DNA of 64,000 nucleotides from Bin87 sp965203195 (GCA_965203195.1 OZ241860.1:1054001-1118000), one strand, 5' to 3'. Counted from the first letter of the stretch, positions 1 through 8,513 are shown. The notes: generated by a model from the letters alone, not told the origin. Translations and numbers: made by a program.

Positions 1-305
1 GCCCGCACCAGCTCCCCCAGGCGGAAAGGCAGCACATTGTTCGCCAGATAGCCGATGCTGATCACCGCGAACAGCCGCCCCGTCCCCACCGGCGCCACCG
101 GCGCCAGCAGATAGCGCCAGCGCCTGGCCCGGCACCATTGCCCCGCGAAATACAGGCCCACCGCCGGCGCCAGGTACAGGTAGTTGGCCGAGCTCAGCGC
201 CTGCCACAGCTCCGCCCGGTCCACGGTGACTACCAGCAACGCCAGCAGGACGGCGCTGACGACAATGCCCGCCCAGAAACGCCAGTTGCGGAGAAAGTGG
301 GTCAT
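1..305 (-). CDS. Flippase-like / lysylphosphatidylglycerol synthase TM-region (UPF0104) protein, N-terminal part
   Basis: The gene starts with ATG at 305 on the minus strand and runs off the left edge, so only about 101 N-terminal residues are present. The first helix (about residues 8-26) is hydrophobic. It is followed by a segment containing VDRAELWQAL and then by the motif GYLANNVLPFRLGELVRA, which is typical of the YbhN/UPF0104 integral membrane family (flippase-like, related to the membrane part of MprF). Proteins of this family usually have 300-350 residues and about eight membrane helices. The family assignment is fairly secure from that motif; the lipid substrate cannot be told from this fragment. 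Confidence 0.8.
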   Translation of the reverse strand, partial: MTHFLRNWRFWAGIVVSAVLLALLVVTVDRAELWQALSSANYLYLAPAVGLYFAGQWCRARRWRYLLAPVAPVGTGRLFAVISIGYLANNVLPFRLGELVR

Positions 306-1815
306 ATCTGCGGTGCGGTTCCAATTGCCTGCGGGCCACGCAGCGCGCAACATACGGGTTGCGTACCCCGCGGGTTGCGTAGCCTGCGGATCAATCTTCC
401 TGTGAGCTATGCCTGACCAACGCCGGCCCGTTGCGCCGGCGTCAACAACCGCCCATTATACCACCATACCCGGCGCAGTGGGCGGCGGCGGTTCCCGGTT
501 TTGCCCAATTGCCCCGATTCCGCCACCCCCGATACCGCATCCCCGACGCCGCACCCCGGCGCCGGCGGCAGCCCGCCCATCCGCAACATCCGGCTTCCCC
601 CATCCTTCAGCGCCAGTTCCGCAGCAGGATCCCAAAATCCCCCAAAATTGGCTGTCCGTCAGTGACACCCTGCCCCTTGCGCCCCGAACATCCGACCATT
701 ATGCTGGCAAGTGGGTAAAGCAGCCCGGCCGCCGGCAAAGCTTTCTAGCGCGCTACACCGGACAGCCACCGCCACAACACCCGGCGTACGACGGGCAGCG
801 CGGCGGCAAAAGGCTCGCTTTTGTGTGAACCCAACCGGACATCCTGTCCACCGACCGACGGCTCAACTAACCGCGTCACGCTATCGAAGGGCTGCGTGGG
901 CGCCGCCGGCCAGCGGCGTCCACCGGCCTGCCAACCGCTTCACACCAACACCGGGGGAAAGTTTCGGGCTGGCCGGCCCGCCAGGAACACGGCCTAACCC
1001 TTTGTCGGAATTCACTATGCAGCTGGTCCTGCTTCGTCGCCGTATGACTTGTACGGCCCGTGTAGTTCTGTGCCAGCCAGCGGGTGTCACCACCGCCCCG
1101 TGCCGGATTGACCCAACCGGCTTGCCGGAGCAGGCCCTGAACCTGCTTTTGCTTGTCGCCGGTCCCGTCCGGGACACGGAAAACTATGACGAAATCCCCA
1201 AGCGTTACGCTCTCAGGCCGTAGCGCCGACAACCTGGAATCCGGCCGCCCGGACAACCCCCGGTGTCCCTCATCAACCATCCGTCAACCGACCGTCAATC
1301 ATCAACTGCCTACCGCTTACTGCTTACCGCCTACCGCCAATCGCCTGGCCCGCCGGAAAGGAGCCGCCTTCCAATGCCAACCGCCCTGTCGCCGCCCGCC
1401 CACCGCCGCCCGCCGCGATGTCCCCGCCCCCCGGAACCGCCCCCCGGAACCGCCCGCGTAGCCGGAACCCGCCCCGGGCGTGTCGTCAATTTGTGATCCA
1501 CCATCGCCCGGCGTCCGCTGTCGCCATTATACGGCGTCTGCTGTCGCCATTCCGGCGCCAGCCCGAATCCGGGTTGCGGTAGCTGCGGCAATTAATCCGC
1601 CCCCGGCGCTGCCCGGCTTCCCGCTTGCGCCGGCCCGACGGCGTATCCGCCCGGCGCCCCTGGCCGGCGTCCCGCCTCCAGCCAGCCCCCGGCGCGTATG
1701 CCATAATGCCGGCTTGCCAGCCGGCGCCATCCTTAATTACAATTGGCCCGACCGGGAGGAGGAACCGGCCGGGCCAGGCGCCCGGAAGGGGGCGGGGACG
1801 GGGCGTTGCCGGCCG
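306..1815. other. 1.5 kb stretch without a convincing gene
   Basis: No reading frame here looks like a real protein: the open frames are Pro/Arg/Ala-rich shadows. The least implausible is a minus-strand frame at about 876-1280 that contains LGDFVIVFRVPDG and a mixed-composition stretch after it, perhaps a decayed gene remnant, but no family is recognised. A short imperfect direct repeat (ctgtcgccatt, twice) lies near 1517-1552. The 1263-1350 part is low-complexity. Unusually long for an otherwise compact genome. Confidence 0.5.
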
Positions 1816-3048
1816 CTACGGCAGCGCCCCGACTTTCTGCAACAAAGCCTGCGTGCCGGCCAAATCCGCCAAATCCGCCAGCGTTATCTCCGGCTGCCGG
1901 ATCTCGTCCAGCGGCGTAAGCAGAACCGACGGCCGCACCCCCGCTACCATCGGGTACTCAAAGGTGTTGCCCGCAAAGTACTGCTGCCCCACTTTGCTCA
2001 GCAGAAAGCGGATGAAAGCCTCCGCATTTTCCGCATTCTCGGCGGATTTCAGAATCCCCGCGCCGGATACCAGCACAATAGCCCCCGGCCCGGCGCCCCG
2101 CAGATGCGCGTTGCGGGCCGCAAAATCCTCGCCTTCCTCCGCGATAAACCGATACAGATAGTAGTGGTTCACCAGCCCCACATCAATCTCGCCCGCCGCC
2201 GCCGCCGCCACCTGCGGCGTGTTCTTGGGATAAACCTGCACATCATTGTCCAGCATCGCCCGCAGCCATTCCTCCGTGCGTTCCTCCCCCCAGCCCACCC
2301 GCAGGGCGGTAACCATCGCCTGGAAAGACCCGTTGGTCGGCGCCCACCCCACGCGCCCTTCCCAGCTCGGCTCCGTAAAGCCCCACAGGTCATCAGGCAG
2401 GTCGGCCTCCGTAATCTCGTCGGTGCCATAAACCACCACCCGGGCACGCCCGGTAATGCCTACCCAGCGACCGCCCTCCGACCGCGCCCACTCCGGCGTC
2501 ATTCCAATGATGTCGGACGGCAGCCGGGTCATCATCTCCGCAACCGCCGCCAGCCCGCCGGGATCCTGGGCGTAAAACACATCGGCGGGCGAGTTGCCGC
2601 CCTCCTCCAGCAGCGTAGCCGCCAGCGCTCCGGTGCCGGCGTACTTCACCTGCACATCAATGCCCGTGGCCCCTTTGAACTGCTGGATAATGGGGTCAAC
2701 CAGCGATTCGCTGCGCCCGGAATAGATGACCAGCTCGCCGGGATCATCGCCCGCCGCCGGCTGGGTAACCACGCGCGTAACCTCAACTTCCCGCGTAACT
2801 TCAGGGCCGGGCTGGGTAACCACGCGGGTGACCTCCACCTCAGGCCCGGGCTGGTTGACCACACGGGTGACTTCAACCTCCCGCGTAACCTCCACCTCGG
2901 GGCCGGGCTGGGTAACCACGCGCGTAACCTCCACCGGCGCCGCCGGCGCCCCGCCGCAGGCCGCCAGCAGCAGCGGCAGCGTCCCCACCACCACAATCGC
3001 CAGCATCAGCCGGATCCCGGGAAAAAGTCCTTGCCGCCGTTCCGTCAT
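1816..3048 (-). CDS. Iron(III)-type ABC transporter substrate-binding lipoprotein
   Basis: 410 residues. The N-terminus is a lipoprotein signal with LLLAAC, Cys31 being the predicted lipidated residue, so it should be anchored outside the membrane. Residues about 38-98 form a linker built from repeated EVTRVV(T/N)QPGPE units. The rest is a bacterial extracellular solute-binding domain (family 1/6) of the FbpA/FutA kind: it starts with ELVIYSGRSESLVDPII and has KNTPQVAAAAAGEIDVGLVN in the second lobe. It lies divergently from an FbpC-like ATPase and close to a DtxR-type regulator, which supports iron as the cargo. No permease gene lies next to it. Start chosen at the ATG before the signal peptide. 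Confidence 0.88.
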   Translation of the reverse strand: MTERRQGLFPGIRLMLAIVVVGTLPLLLAACGGAPAAPVEVTRVVTQPGPEVEVTREVEVTRVVNQPGPEVEVTRVVTQPGPEVTREVEVTRVVTQPAAGDDPGELVIYSGRSESLVDPIIQQFKGATGIDVQVKYAGTGALAATLLEEGGNSPADVFYAQDPGGLAAVAEMMTRLPSDIIGMTPEWARSEGGRWVGITGRARVVVYGTDEITEADLPDDLWGFTEPSWEGRVGWAPTNGSFQAMVTALRVGWGEERTEEWLRAMLDNDVQVYPKNTPQVAAAAAGEIDVGLVNHYYLYRFIAEEGEDFAARNAHLRGAGPGAIVLVSGAGILKSAENAENAEAFIRFLLSKVGQQYFAGNTFEYPMVAGVRPSVLLTPLDEIRQPEITLADLADLAGTQALLQKVGALP

Positions 3049-3158
3049 TTTCCGATACCTCCTGGCCCGGCGCGCCCGCCGGTTCCGGTTTGATTTGCGG
3101 CCCCATCCGCCCGGCTTGCGTCAGCCGATAGCCGGGTCATTCGCCGCTGTTGGCATAG

Positions 3159-3188
3159 AATATAAAGGCATACTAATTCCTTTGTCAA
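3159..3188 (-). promoter_or_regulatory. Sigma70-type promoter of the iron-binding protein gene, possible operator in the spacer
   Basis: On the minus strand a perfect TTGACA (3188-3183) is followed after 18 bases by TATATT (3164-3159). AAAGG at 3164-3168 and CCTTT at 3179-3183 form a small inverted repeat across the spacer, which could be a regulator site. It sits about 110 bases before the start codon of the binding protein. Confidence 0.6.
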
Positions 3189-3620
3189 GTGCGTACATAG
3201 CCGCAATTTAATATCGGTTCACCACGCCGGTTTGCCCGTACTGCGCCGCCGGCCCCAGCCCACCGCACCCCCGCCCTCGCCCGGCCCCGCCGGCAGCCCC
3301 AATAGCGCGCCGCAACACGCCGCAACACGCCGCCATCTCCGTCCGGCTCCACCCGCGCCCGCCGCAATACGACGGCATCCTTGGCCGCAAACCGACCCAT
3401 AGCGCTGTCCCTCTTGCCGCCAACGCCCGCCCGCGCCACTGCCGCCGCAAGTCCGCCGGCCCCCGCCGGCATCCTTGTCACAATCCCCGGATTCCCCTTG
3501 CGCCATAACCGGGGCAAGCCGCCACCGGGCCGGAAACGCTGCCGGAACCCGAATCCGAAGCCGCGCCGGCGTGTTGACAATGCCGCCGGCAATAGATAGA
3601 CTGCCGTCAGCTTTCAATAG
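3189..3620. other. Divergent intergenic region between the iron-uptake genes
   Basis: No gene is supported. The sequence is GC-rich with short repeats such as cgccgcaacacgccgcaacacgcc near 3309-3330. It probably holds only upstream control DNA for the two divergent iron genes. Confidence 0.5.
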
Positions 3621-3643
3621 GCATTTAGCGCCAACGCTAATGC
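3621..3643. promoter_or_regulatory. Palindrome upstream of the iron ABC ATPase, candidate metal-regulator operator
   Basis: TTAGCG (3625-3630), CCAA, CGCTAA (3635-3640) form a perfect inverted repeat, and the arms extend with GCAT/TGC with one unpaired base. It ends about 10 bases before the ATPase start codon. Outer TTAG/CTAA arms are typical of DtxR/IdeR boxes, and a DtxR-type regulator gene follows the ATPase. Binding is inferred, not shown. Confidence 0.5.
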
Positions 3644-3652
3644 GGGCTGAAA

Positions 3653-4855
3653 ATGCGGTATGTCCCATCTGAAAACCCGGCGCAGGATGCCGGTACCTCT
3701 CCGGTATCGGATGACTGCGCCCTCCTCCTGTCCGGCCTGTCCAAATCCTTCGGCGCTGTGACCGCCGTAGCCGGCGTCAGCCTGGAACTGCGGCGCGGCG
3801 AAATCCTGTGCCTCCTCGGCCCCAGCGGCTGCGGCAAAACCACCACCCTGCGTCTCATCGCCGGCTTTGACACTCCCGACGCCGGCCGCATCCGCATCGG
3901 CGGGTGCCCCGTCTATGGCGACGGCCTCAACCAAAGCCCCGAAAAGCGCCGCGTGGGTATGGTGTTCCAGGACGGCGCCCTGTTCCCCCACCTGACGGTG
4001 GCGAAAAATGTCGCCTTCGGCCTGCCCAAAGCCTCCGGCCCCAGAATCTCCGGGCGCAAAGGCCCCGGCCGCAGAAACTCCGGACGCAAGGCAGCCGTGG
4101 CCGACGCCCTTCAAATGGTAGGGCTGGCGGGATACGATAACCGCTACCCCCACCAGCTCTCCGGCGGCCAGCAGCAGCGCGTCGCCCTGGCCCGCGCCCT
4201 GGCCCCGGAACCGGAACTCATCCTGATGGACGAACCCTTCTCCAGCCTTGACCCCGGCCTGCGCGCCCAGCTGCGCTCCGAAGTGCGCCACATCCTGCGC
4301 GCCCGCCGCGCCACCGTAGTCTGCGTCACCCACGACCAAGAGGAAGCCATGCACCTGGGCGACCGCGTCCTGGTCATGCAAGATGGCCGCATCGAGCAGA
4401 TCGGCCCCCCCGAGACCCTGTTCCACAGCCCCCAAACGCGCTTCGCCGCCCAATTTTTCGGCTCCGCCGACTTCCTGCCCGCCTGGCCGAATGGCCCCTA
4501 CCTCGCCAGCGAAATCGGCCAAATACCTTGGCCGGACTCCGCCCCCTCGCCCTGGCCGCAGCGCCTGGATCTGCAAGTTATGGCGCGCCCCGACTGCCTG
4601 GACATCGCCCCGGACGACAACGGCGGCGGGGTCATCGTACAGCGGGATTTCCTGGGCGCCTTCTACCTCTACACGGTGGAACTCGCCTCGGGCCGCCGCG
4701 TGCGGGCCCTGAAATCCCATGTGGAACGACTGGAACCGGGAACGCGGGTCAGGGTCTATGTACAGCCCGGCCATACCCTGCTGCCGTTCAGCCACGGCCA
4801 GGCCATCGCCAACGGGCCGGCGCCTTTCGCCGAACTAACCGATTCGCCGCATTGA
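3653..4855 (+). CDS. Iron(III)-type ABC transporter ATP-binding protein (FbpC-like)
   Basis: 400 residues. It has a complete ABC ATPase: Walker A GPSGCGKTTT near residue 57, Q-loop VFQDGALFPH, signature LSGGQQQRVALARAL, Walker B LILMDEPFSSLD and switch histidine VTHDQEEA. The C-terminal ~130 residues are a TOBE-like regulatory domain, as in FbpC and other ferric-ion importers. There is a small inserted GRKGPGRRNSGRK stretch between Q-loop and signature. It should energise the importer whose binding protein is encoded divergently. The missing partner is a permease (FbpB). The regulator gene follows after 86 bases. No clear ribosome site precedes the ATG, so the exact start is less certain. Confidence 0.88.
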   Translation: MRYVPSENPAQDAGTSPVSDDCALLLSGLSKSFGAVTAVAGVSLELRRGEILCLLGPSGCGKTTTLRLIAGFDTPDAGRIRIGGCPVYGDGLNQSPEKRRVGMVFQDGALFPHLTVAKNVAFGLPKASGPRISGRKGPGRRNSGRKAAVADALQMVGLAGYDNRYPHQLSGGQQQRVALARALAPEPELILMDEPFSSLDPGLRAQLRSEVRHILRARRATVVCVTHDQEEAMHLGDRVLVMQDGRIEQIGPPETLFHSPQTRFAAQFFGSADFLPAWPNGPYLASEIGQIPWPDSAPSPWPQRLDLQVMARPDCLDIAPDDNGGGVIVQRDFLGAFYLYTVELASGRRVRALKSHVERLEPGTRVRVYVQPGHTLLPFSHGQAIANGPAPFAELTDSPH

Positions 4856-4900
4856 GACCGGTCTCCGCAACGCCCTCCCCGGAGCGATTTAGGGTATAAT
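4854..4900 (+). promoter_or_regulatory. Palindrome and -10 box before the DtxR-type regulator
   Basis: GAGACCGGTCTC (4854-4865) is a perfect 12-base palindrome overlapping the stop codon of the ATPase. A consensus TATAAT follows at 4895-4900, 42 bases before the GTG start of the regulator. No good -35 was seen at normal spacing, so an activator or regulator site is possible. Confidence 0.4.
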
Positions 4901-4941
4901 CAAACCCGCCCATCCTCCAGCCTTGCCTCCGGGGAGACGCC

Positions 4942-5712
4942 GTGCCACGCCCACGCAAATCCGCCGCCGAAACCGCCAGGCCCGCCCCGGCCCCCGAAGC
5001 CGGCGAGCGCCTGTCGCCCGTCACCGAAAACTACCTGCTGTCCCTCTACAAAATGTGGGAGGACGCCGAAATCCCCACGCTGACGCAGCTGACCGAAACC
5101 CTGCGCCAGCTCCCCCCCACCGAAGGCCTGGGCACCTCCGTCCCGTCCGTAGCGGGAATGCTGCGCCGGATGCAGAAACAGGGCCTGGTGGACATCGGCG
5201 CCGACAAGCGCATCCGGCTGACCGGACGGGGCCAGAAAGAAGGCGAAAACATCGCCCGGCGCCACCGCCTGGCCGAGTGGCTGGTAGTCCGCCTGCTCGG
5301 TATGGAACTCCACGAGGCCCACATCGAGGCGCACCAGCTGGAACACGGAATGTCGGAAACCCTGGAAGCCAGGCTGATGGAACGCCTGGGCAACCCCACC
5401 CGTTCCCCCTTCGGCTGGCCCATACCCGGCAGCGGAACCGCGCCGTCCCCCACCCCCGGCGCCCTTGCCCTGGACAACGCCGCCAGCGGCGAAACCTACA
5501 TCGTGGACCGGGTGCCGGAGGAGGATGCGGAGCTGCTCAAGTTCCTCAGCGGCGCGGCGCTGGTGCCGGAACGCCGCATAACGATGCTGGAAGCCATGCC
5601 CTACCTGGGGGTAATGCAGGTACAAACCGAAGTGGAACGCATATCCATCGGCTACAATGTGGCGCGGCAGATTATGGTGCGCCCCGCCGCCGGGGACAGG
5701 GACGAGAGTTAG
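4942..5712 (+). CDS. DtxR/MntR-family metal-dependent transcriptional regulator
   Basis: 256 residues, GTG start with GGGGAGA just upstream. After a Pro/Ala-rich N-terminus it has VTENYLLSLYKMWE, then a winged helix (TSVPSVAGMLRRMQKQGLVD), and the metal-binding dimerisation region RRHRLAEWLVVRLLGMELHEAHIEAHQLEHGMS, with the E/H ligands usual for DtxR-type repressors. Residues from about 160 to the end form an extra FeoA/SH3-like domain (ALALDNAASGETYIVDRV). It most likely senses Fe2+ or Mn2+ and represses the adjacent iron genes; TTAG..CTAA palindromes upstream of the ATPase fit this. Confidence 0.88.
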   Translation: MPRPRKSAAETARPAPAPEAGERLSPVTENYLLSLYKMWEDAEIPTLTQLTETLRQLPPTEGLGTSVPSVAGMLRRMQKQGLVDIGADKRIRLTGRGQKEGENIARRHRLAEWLVVRLLGMELHEAHIEAHQLEHGMSETLEARLMERLGNPTRSPFGWPIPGSGTAPSPTPGALALDNAASGETYIVDRVPEEDAELLKFLSGAALVPERRITMLEAMPYLGVMQVQTEVERISIGYNVARQIMVRPAAGDRDES

Positions 5713-5721
5713 AGACGGGGG

Positions 5722-6291
5722 TTAGCCATCGGCGCCCAAAGCCCGCCGTACTTCGGCCCACCCCTGCGCCATCCCCCGCTCCGGGAACGGCGCCGCCTCC
5801 CCTTCCGGCCAAACTTTGACGGCCACCAGAACCGGGCCGGGACGCCGCATAACATCCTCCAGCCCGATCAGCAGTTCCTCCAGGTTATCGTAACGGCAGG
5901 TGTGGGCGTAGCCCGCGTTGCGCGCAATGCCCTCAAAATCAATCCGCTCCAGGCCGCGTATGGGAACGCCATCGGTTGACGCGTGTCCGGCGTCCTCCAG
6001 GATGAAATGAACCAGGTTGGCGGGAGCGGCCTCGCCAATGGTAGCCAGGCTGGCCAGGTCAGTCCGCAGAGTAGCGTCGCAGTCCAGCACCAGAATGCGG
6101 CGCCCGGGCTGGGCAATGGACAACCCCAGGCCCACCGCCGGCGCCCGGTCCATACAATCGGTCAGATCAATGTCCAGATCCCGCCGCTCCGATACCTGGT
6201 GCCAGTCGCGCAGGGCCGCGGAAGTGGACACCACCAGCGCATCCTGGCGGTGGTAGCTGATGGCGCGGACGGCGGCGCGGGACGGAATCAT
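5722..6291 (-). CDS. TPP-domain protein related to sulfopyruvate decarboxylase beta subunit, cofactor motif degenerate
   Basis: 189 residues. It aligns along its length with the beta-type subunit at 7211-7807 (VGLGLSIAQPGRRILVLD, ARNAGYAHTCRYDNLEELL). The TPP/Mg2+ motif is broken, however: the family GDG is DCD here, and the closing NN is ED. It therefore may not bind TPP and could be a regulatory or structural subunit, or a decaying paralogue. The start overlaps the stop of the small membrane protein gene (ATGA-type overlap), so it is translated as the last gene of the operon. No frameshift is seen. Confidence 0.7.
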   Translation of the reverse strand: MIPSRAAVRAISYHRQDALVVSTSAALRDWHQVSERRDLDIDLTDCMDRAPAVGLGLSIAQPGRRILVLDCDATLRTDLASLATIGEAAPANLVHFILEDAGHASTDGVPIRGLERIDFEGIARNAGYAHTCRYDNLEELLIGLEDVMRRPGPVLVAVKVWPEGEAAPFPERGMAQGWAEVRRALGADG

Positions 6292-6509
6292 TCGTCATCA
6301 CCCGGCGGCCGGCGGTCGGACTCCCGGCGAATTTCCTCCCGCCGCCCGGACACCATCAGGTAAAGCCCCGCCGGTATCAGCAGGCCGCCCGGCACGGCTT
6401 TGAGGGCGTTGCTCTCCACCAAGCCCAGCCAGAGCAGGTAAAAACCGGCCAGCACAATAGCCGATGCCAGCAGGCGCCCCAAAAAGTTGGCAAAAGGCAG
6501 TTTGGGCAT
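6288..6509 (-). CDS. Small two-helix membrane protein, unknown function
   Basis: 73 residues. Two hydrophobic helices are visible (about residues 12-31 and 37-53) followed by a charged tail RREEIRRESDRRPPGDDE. I do not recognise the family. It lies between a toxin gene and the degenerate TPP gene, and overlaps the latter by four bases, which suggests co-translation. Confidence 0.6.
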   Translation of the reverse strand: MPKLPFANFLGRLLASAIVLAGFYLLWLGLVESNALKAVPGGLLIPAGLYLMVSGRREEIRRESDRRPPGDDE

Positions 6510-6526
6510 AGCTGTGGGCCGGATGC

Positions 6527-6811
6527 TTACTTCAATCTGAGTTCGCTGTGCGAACCCAGTCGTACCAGTTCGAGCGCGTCATCGCCAACTTTGCGGTAGA
6601 GCAACACCATATCGCCGTGTAGATGGCAATTGCGGTAGCCCTTCCAATCCCCGAGCATAGGATTATCTTTGAACCGCTCAGGAATGAACGCATCATCCCG
6701 CAACAGTTCAATTATAGCTGCCAAGTCAACGTTGAGCGTGTTGCGATAAACGCCTCTTTCCTCACGCCGGCGGTCACGCTTAAATGACCTGGTAGCCCTA
6801 ATCGTCCTCAT
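6527..6811 (-). CDS. YafQ/RelE-type toxin (type II TA, mRNA interferase-like)
   Basis: About 94 residues when started at the ATG giving MRTIRATRSFKRDRRR; an upstream start is possible. The protein has the RelE/YafQ layout: a basic N-terminus SFKRDRRREERG, a central region with FIPERFKDNPMLGDWKGYRNCHL, then LLYRKVGDDALELVRLGSHSEL, where the late His is usual for YafQ. Proteins of this kind cleave mRNA on ribosomes. The start lies inside the end of the antitoxin gene (14-base overlap), the usual antitoxin-first arrangement. Confidence 0.85.
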   Translation of the reverse strand: MRTIRATRSFKRDRRREERGVYRNTLNVDLAAIIELLRDDAFIPERFKDNPMLGDWKGYRNCHLHGDMVLLYRKVGDDALELVRLGSHSELRLK

Positions 6812-7076
6812 CAAGCCAGTCCATAAGCTCCGCCACGCTCTCAAAAGAGCGCAAATCCCCCTGCTCAGCCTCTGCCATAGCAGCCAGCGTCGTTTCGCCG
6901 GGGATGATGGGACAGTGCGGACAATCTACCGGGAAAGGCAGGCTCTTTTCGGTAGCGATGTGATGCATCATCATGGCCACCGCCTCCGGCAGGGTAATGC
7001 CAATGCCCCGCAGCACGGCTTCCGTTTCGTCGTGAACGGCTTCGTCAACCTCCGCCCGAATAGTAGTGATAACCAT
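6798..7076 (-). CDS. RelB/DinJ-family antitoxin
   Basis: 92 residues. The N-terminus is a ribbon-helix-helix RelB/DinJ domain (IRAEVDEAVHDETEAVLRGI, then GITLPEAVAMMMHHIA). The C-terminal part, which would wrap the toxin, has an unusual CPHC pair and an acidic end. A good ribosome site (gagatgagga on the coding strand) precedes the ATG. It forms a pair with the downstream YafQ-like toxin and probably autoregulates. Confidence 0.87.
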   Translation of the reverse strand: MVITTIRAEVDEAVHDETEAVLRGIGITLPEAVAMMMHHIATEKSLPFPVDCPHCPIIPGETTLAAMAEAEQGDLRSFESVAELMDWLDEDD

Positions 7077-7210
7077 AGTTCCTCATCTCCCGATTCAGCG
7101 ACAATCCGACAGGGCCGCGCCACCATAAGTGGGCGAAGGCCGTCCGTCTATGGTATGGGCAGGCAGCCCCCTCGCCCATACCACATTATCACGGAGACCG
7201 GGACACGCGG

Positions 7211-7807
7211 CTAGTCCTGGGCGGCCAGAGCCTCGGTAACTTCCTTGTACGCCTGCTGCGGGGTGCGGGAAGCCCGCACGCGGAACTGCACCGGCGTGTT
7301 CTCAATCTCCGGCTCCACCGCGAGATGCACGAAAACGGGCCCTTCCGCAGCCAGCGCTTCGTCAATACCCGTCGTGAAGTCCTCCAGGTTGTCGTAGGAA
7401 AAAACGGCGGCGTACCCCGCGCCCCGCGCGATTTCCTCCCAGTTAGTGACGCCATCGGAGCCGGGAATGGGCTGGCCGCCGGTCACGGCATAGACGCCGT
7501 TGTTAAAGAGGAAATGGTAGAAGTTCTTGGGCTGCTTGGTGGAAGCGGTGACCAGCGCCCCCAGGTTCATCAGCAGGCTGCCGTCCCCGTCCAGCACGAA
7601 CACCTTGCGCTCGGGGCGCGCCAGCGCCACCCCCAGGCCCACATTGCTGGCCTTCCCCATCGCCCCGGAAATGGGCAGGTCAAGGGGCTGGTTGCTGGTT
7701 ACGCTGGGCAGCCCGAAACGGACATTGCCCGCGTTCATCGTGGGGATGATGACGGCATCCTCCCGCTTGCTGTCAATGATGCGGACGGCATCGGTATTGT
7801 TAATCAT
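7211..7807 (-). CDS. Thiamine-pyrophosphate decarboxylase, beta-type subunit (sulfopyruvate/phosphonopyruvate decarboxylase-like)
   Basis: 198 residues, the C-terminal TPP-binding half of a ThDP enzyme. The TPP/Mg motif is intact: VLDGDGSLLMNLGAL, then NFYHFLFNNGVY. The partner alpha-type subunit, which supplies the catalytic Glu, is encoded 84 bases upstream. Split alpha/beta subunits of this size are known for ComDE sulfopyruvate decarboxylase, and similar domains occur in phosphonopyruvate decarboxylase. The substrate cannot be told from sequence; a 2-oxo acid from sulfonate or phosphonate metabolism is a reasonable guess. Confidence 0.85.
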   Translation of the reverse strand: MINNTDAVRIIDSKREDAVIIPTMNAGNVRFGLPSVTSNQPLDLPISGAMGKASNVGLGVALARPERKVFVLDGDGSLLMNLGALVTASTKQPKNFYHFLFNNGVYAVTGGQPIPGSDGVTNWEEIARGAGYAAVFSYDNLEDFTTGIDEALAAEGPVFVHLAVEPEIENTPVQFRVRASRTPQQAYKEVTEALAAQD

Positions 7808-7891
7808 CGGGTTATTCTCCTGAATGGTGACCGGAACGGAAAGGGCCGGGGGGCGCCGGCCTTATGACGACGCCTGCTGGTCCGCGTCCGC

Positions 7892-8404
7892 CTAAGAGCC
7901 GAACTCGGTGCCGATGAGAACGGCGACGGGCCGGTTGAGACGCTGCGATTCCTCGTAGGCGATGCTGATGCGGTCGGCGTCGTCATCCGTTTCCACCAGG
8001 TAGTAGTTGATGCCCCAGGCGTGCAGGATGTGCTCAATAAAACGCCCGGCCGAGTCCGGCGTCGGCCCGCGCCGGGTCCAGCCCCGATAGCCCACCAGCA
8101 GCACCAGCGGCTGATTCAGGTCCAGGCACAGACCGCGAATGGAGTCGCCGGCCTCAAAAACGCCGGTATTCTGGATGAGCACGACGGGATTGGCCCCGCC
8201 CACCCACAACCCGGCGGCGACCGCCATCGTCTCCCCCTCGCGGCACACCGGAACCAGATCCAACGACGGCTCCTCCATCATCATATGGTAGAGGAAATTG
8301 GTCTCACTGTCCGGAAGCCAGACGACATGAGAGATGCTGTTCTTTTTGAGTTCGTTCACCAGGGCGGCGGGATGCAGAATCGATTCGGGGATGGCCGTGG
8401 TCAT
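7892..8404 (-). CDS. Thiamine-pyrophosphate decarboxylase, alpha-type subunit (sulfopyruvate decarboxylase-like)
   Basis: 170 residues from the ATG at 8404, which has AAGGAG upstream. It is the pyrimidine-binding half of a ThDP enzyme: VNELKKNSISHVVWLPDSE, then PVCREGETMAVAAGLWVGG, in which the Glu is the residue that activates TPP, and VLIQNTGVFEAGDSIRGLC. It should form the active enzyme with the beta-type protein at 7211-7807. A strong promoter lies about 85 bases upstream, so this is the first gene of the operon. Confidence 0.87.
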   Translation of the reverse strand: MTTAIPESILHPAALVNELKKNSISHVVWLPDSETNFLYHMMMEEPSLDLVPVCREGETMAVAAGLWVGGANPVVLIQNTGVFEAGDSIRGLCLDLNQPLVLLVGYRGWTRRGPTPDSAGRFIEHILHAWGINYYLVETDDDADRISIAYEESQRLNRPVAVLIGTEFGS

Positions 8405-8483
8405 TGGGCGACTCCTTGGGTGGCGATGCGCCGGGGGAATGTCGGGCCGGCGCGGCACTGCGTGGCGCAACAATTTGGGCGGC

Positions 8484-8513
8484 ATTATAGTGTGCGCCCA
8501 ACCGGGGCGTCAA
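8484..8513 (-). promoter_or_regulatory. Strong sigma70-type promoter of the TPP decarboxylase operon
   Basis: On the minus strand TTGACG (8513-8508), an 18-base spacer, then a perfect TATAAT (8489-8484). Transcription would start near 8477 and run into the alpha-type subunit gene. Confidence 0.75.

Noticed and set aside
876..1280. Minus-strand 134-codon ORF as a real gene
   Set aside because: A short central part looks protein-like, but there is no ribosome site or family match and the ends are Arg-rich.
1480..3093. 537-codon open frame on the + strand
   Set aside because: It is Arg/Pro/His-rich and lies opposite the iron-binding lipoprotein gene; a shadow frame from high GC content.
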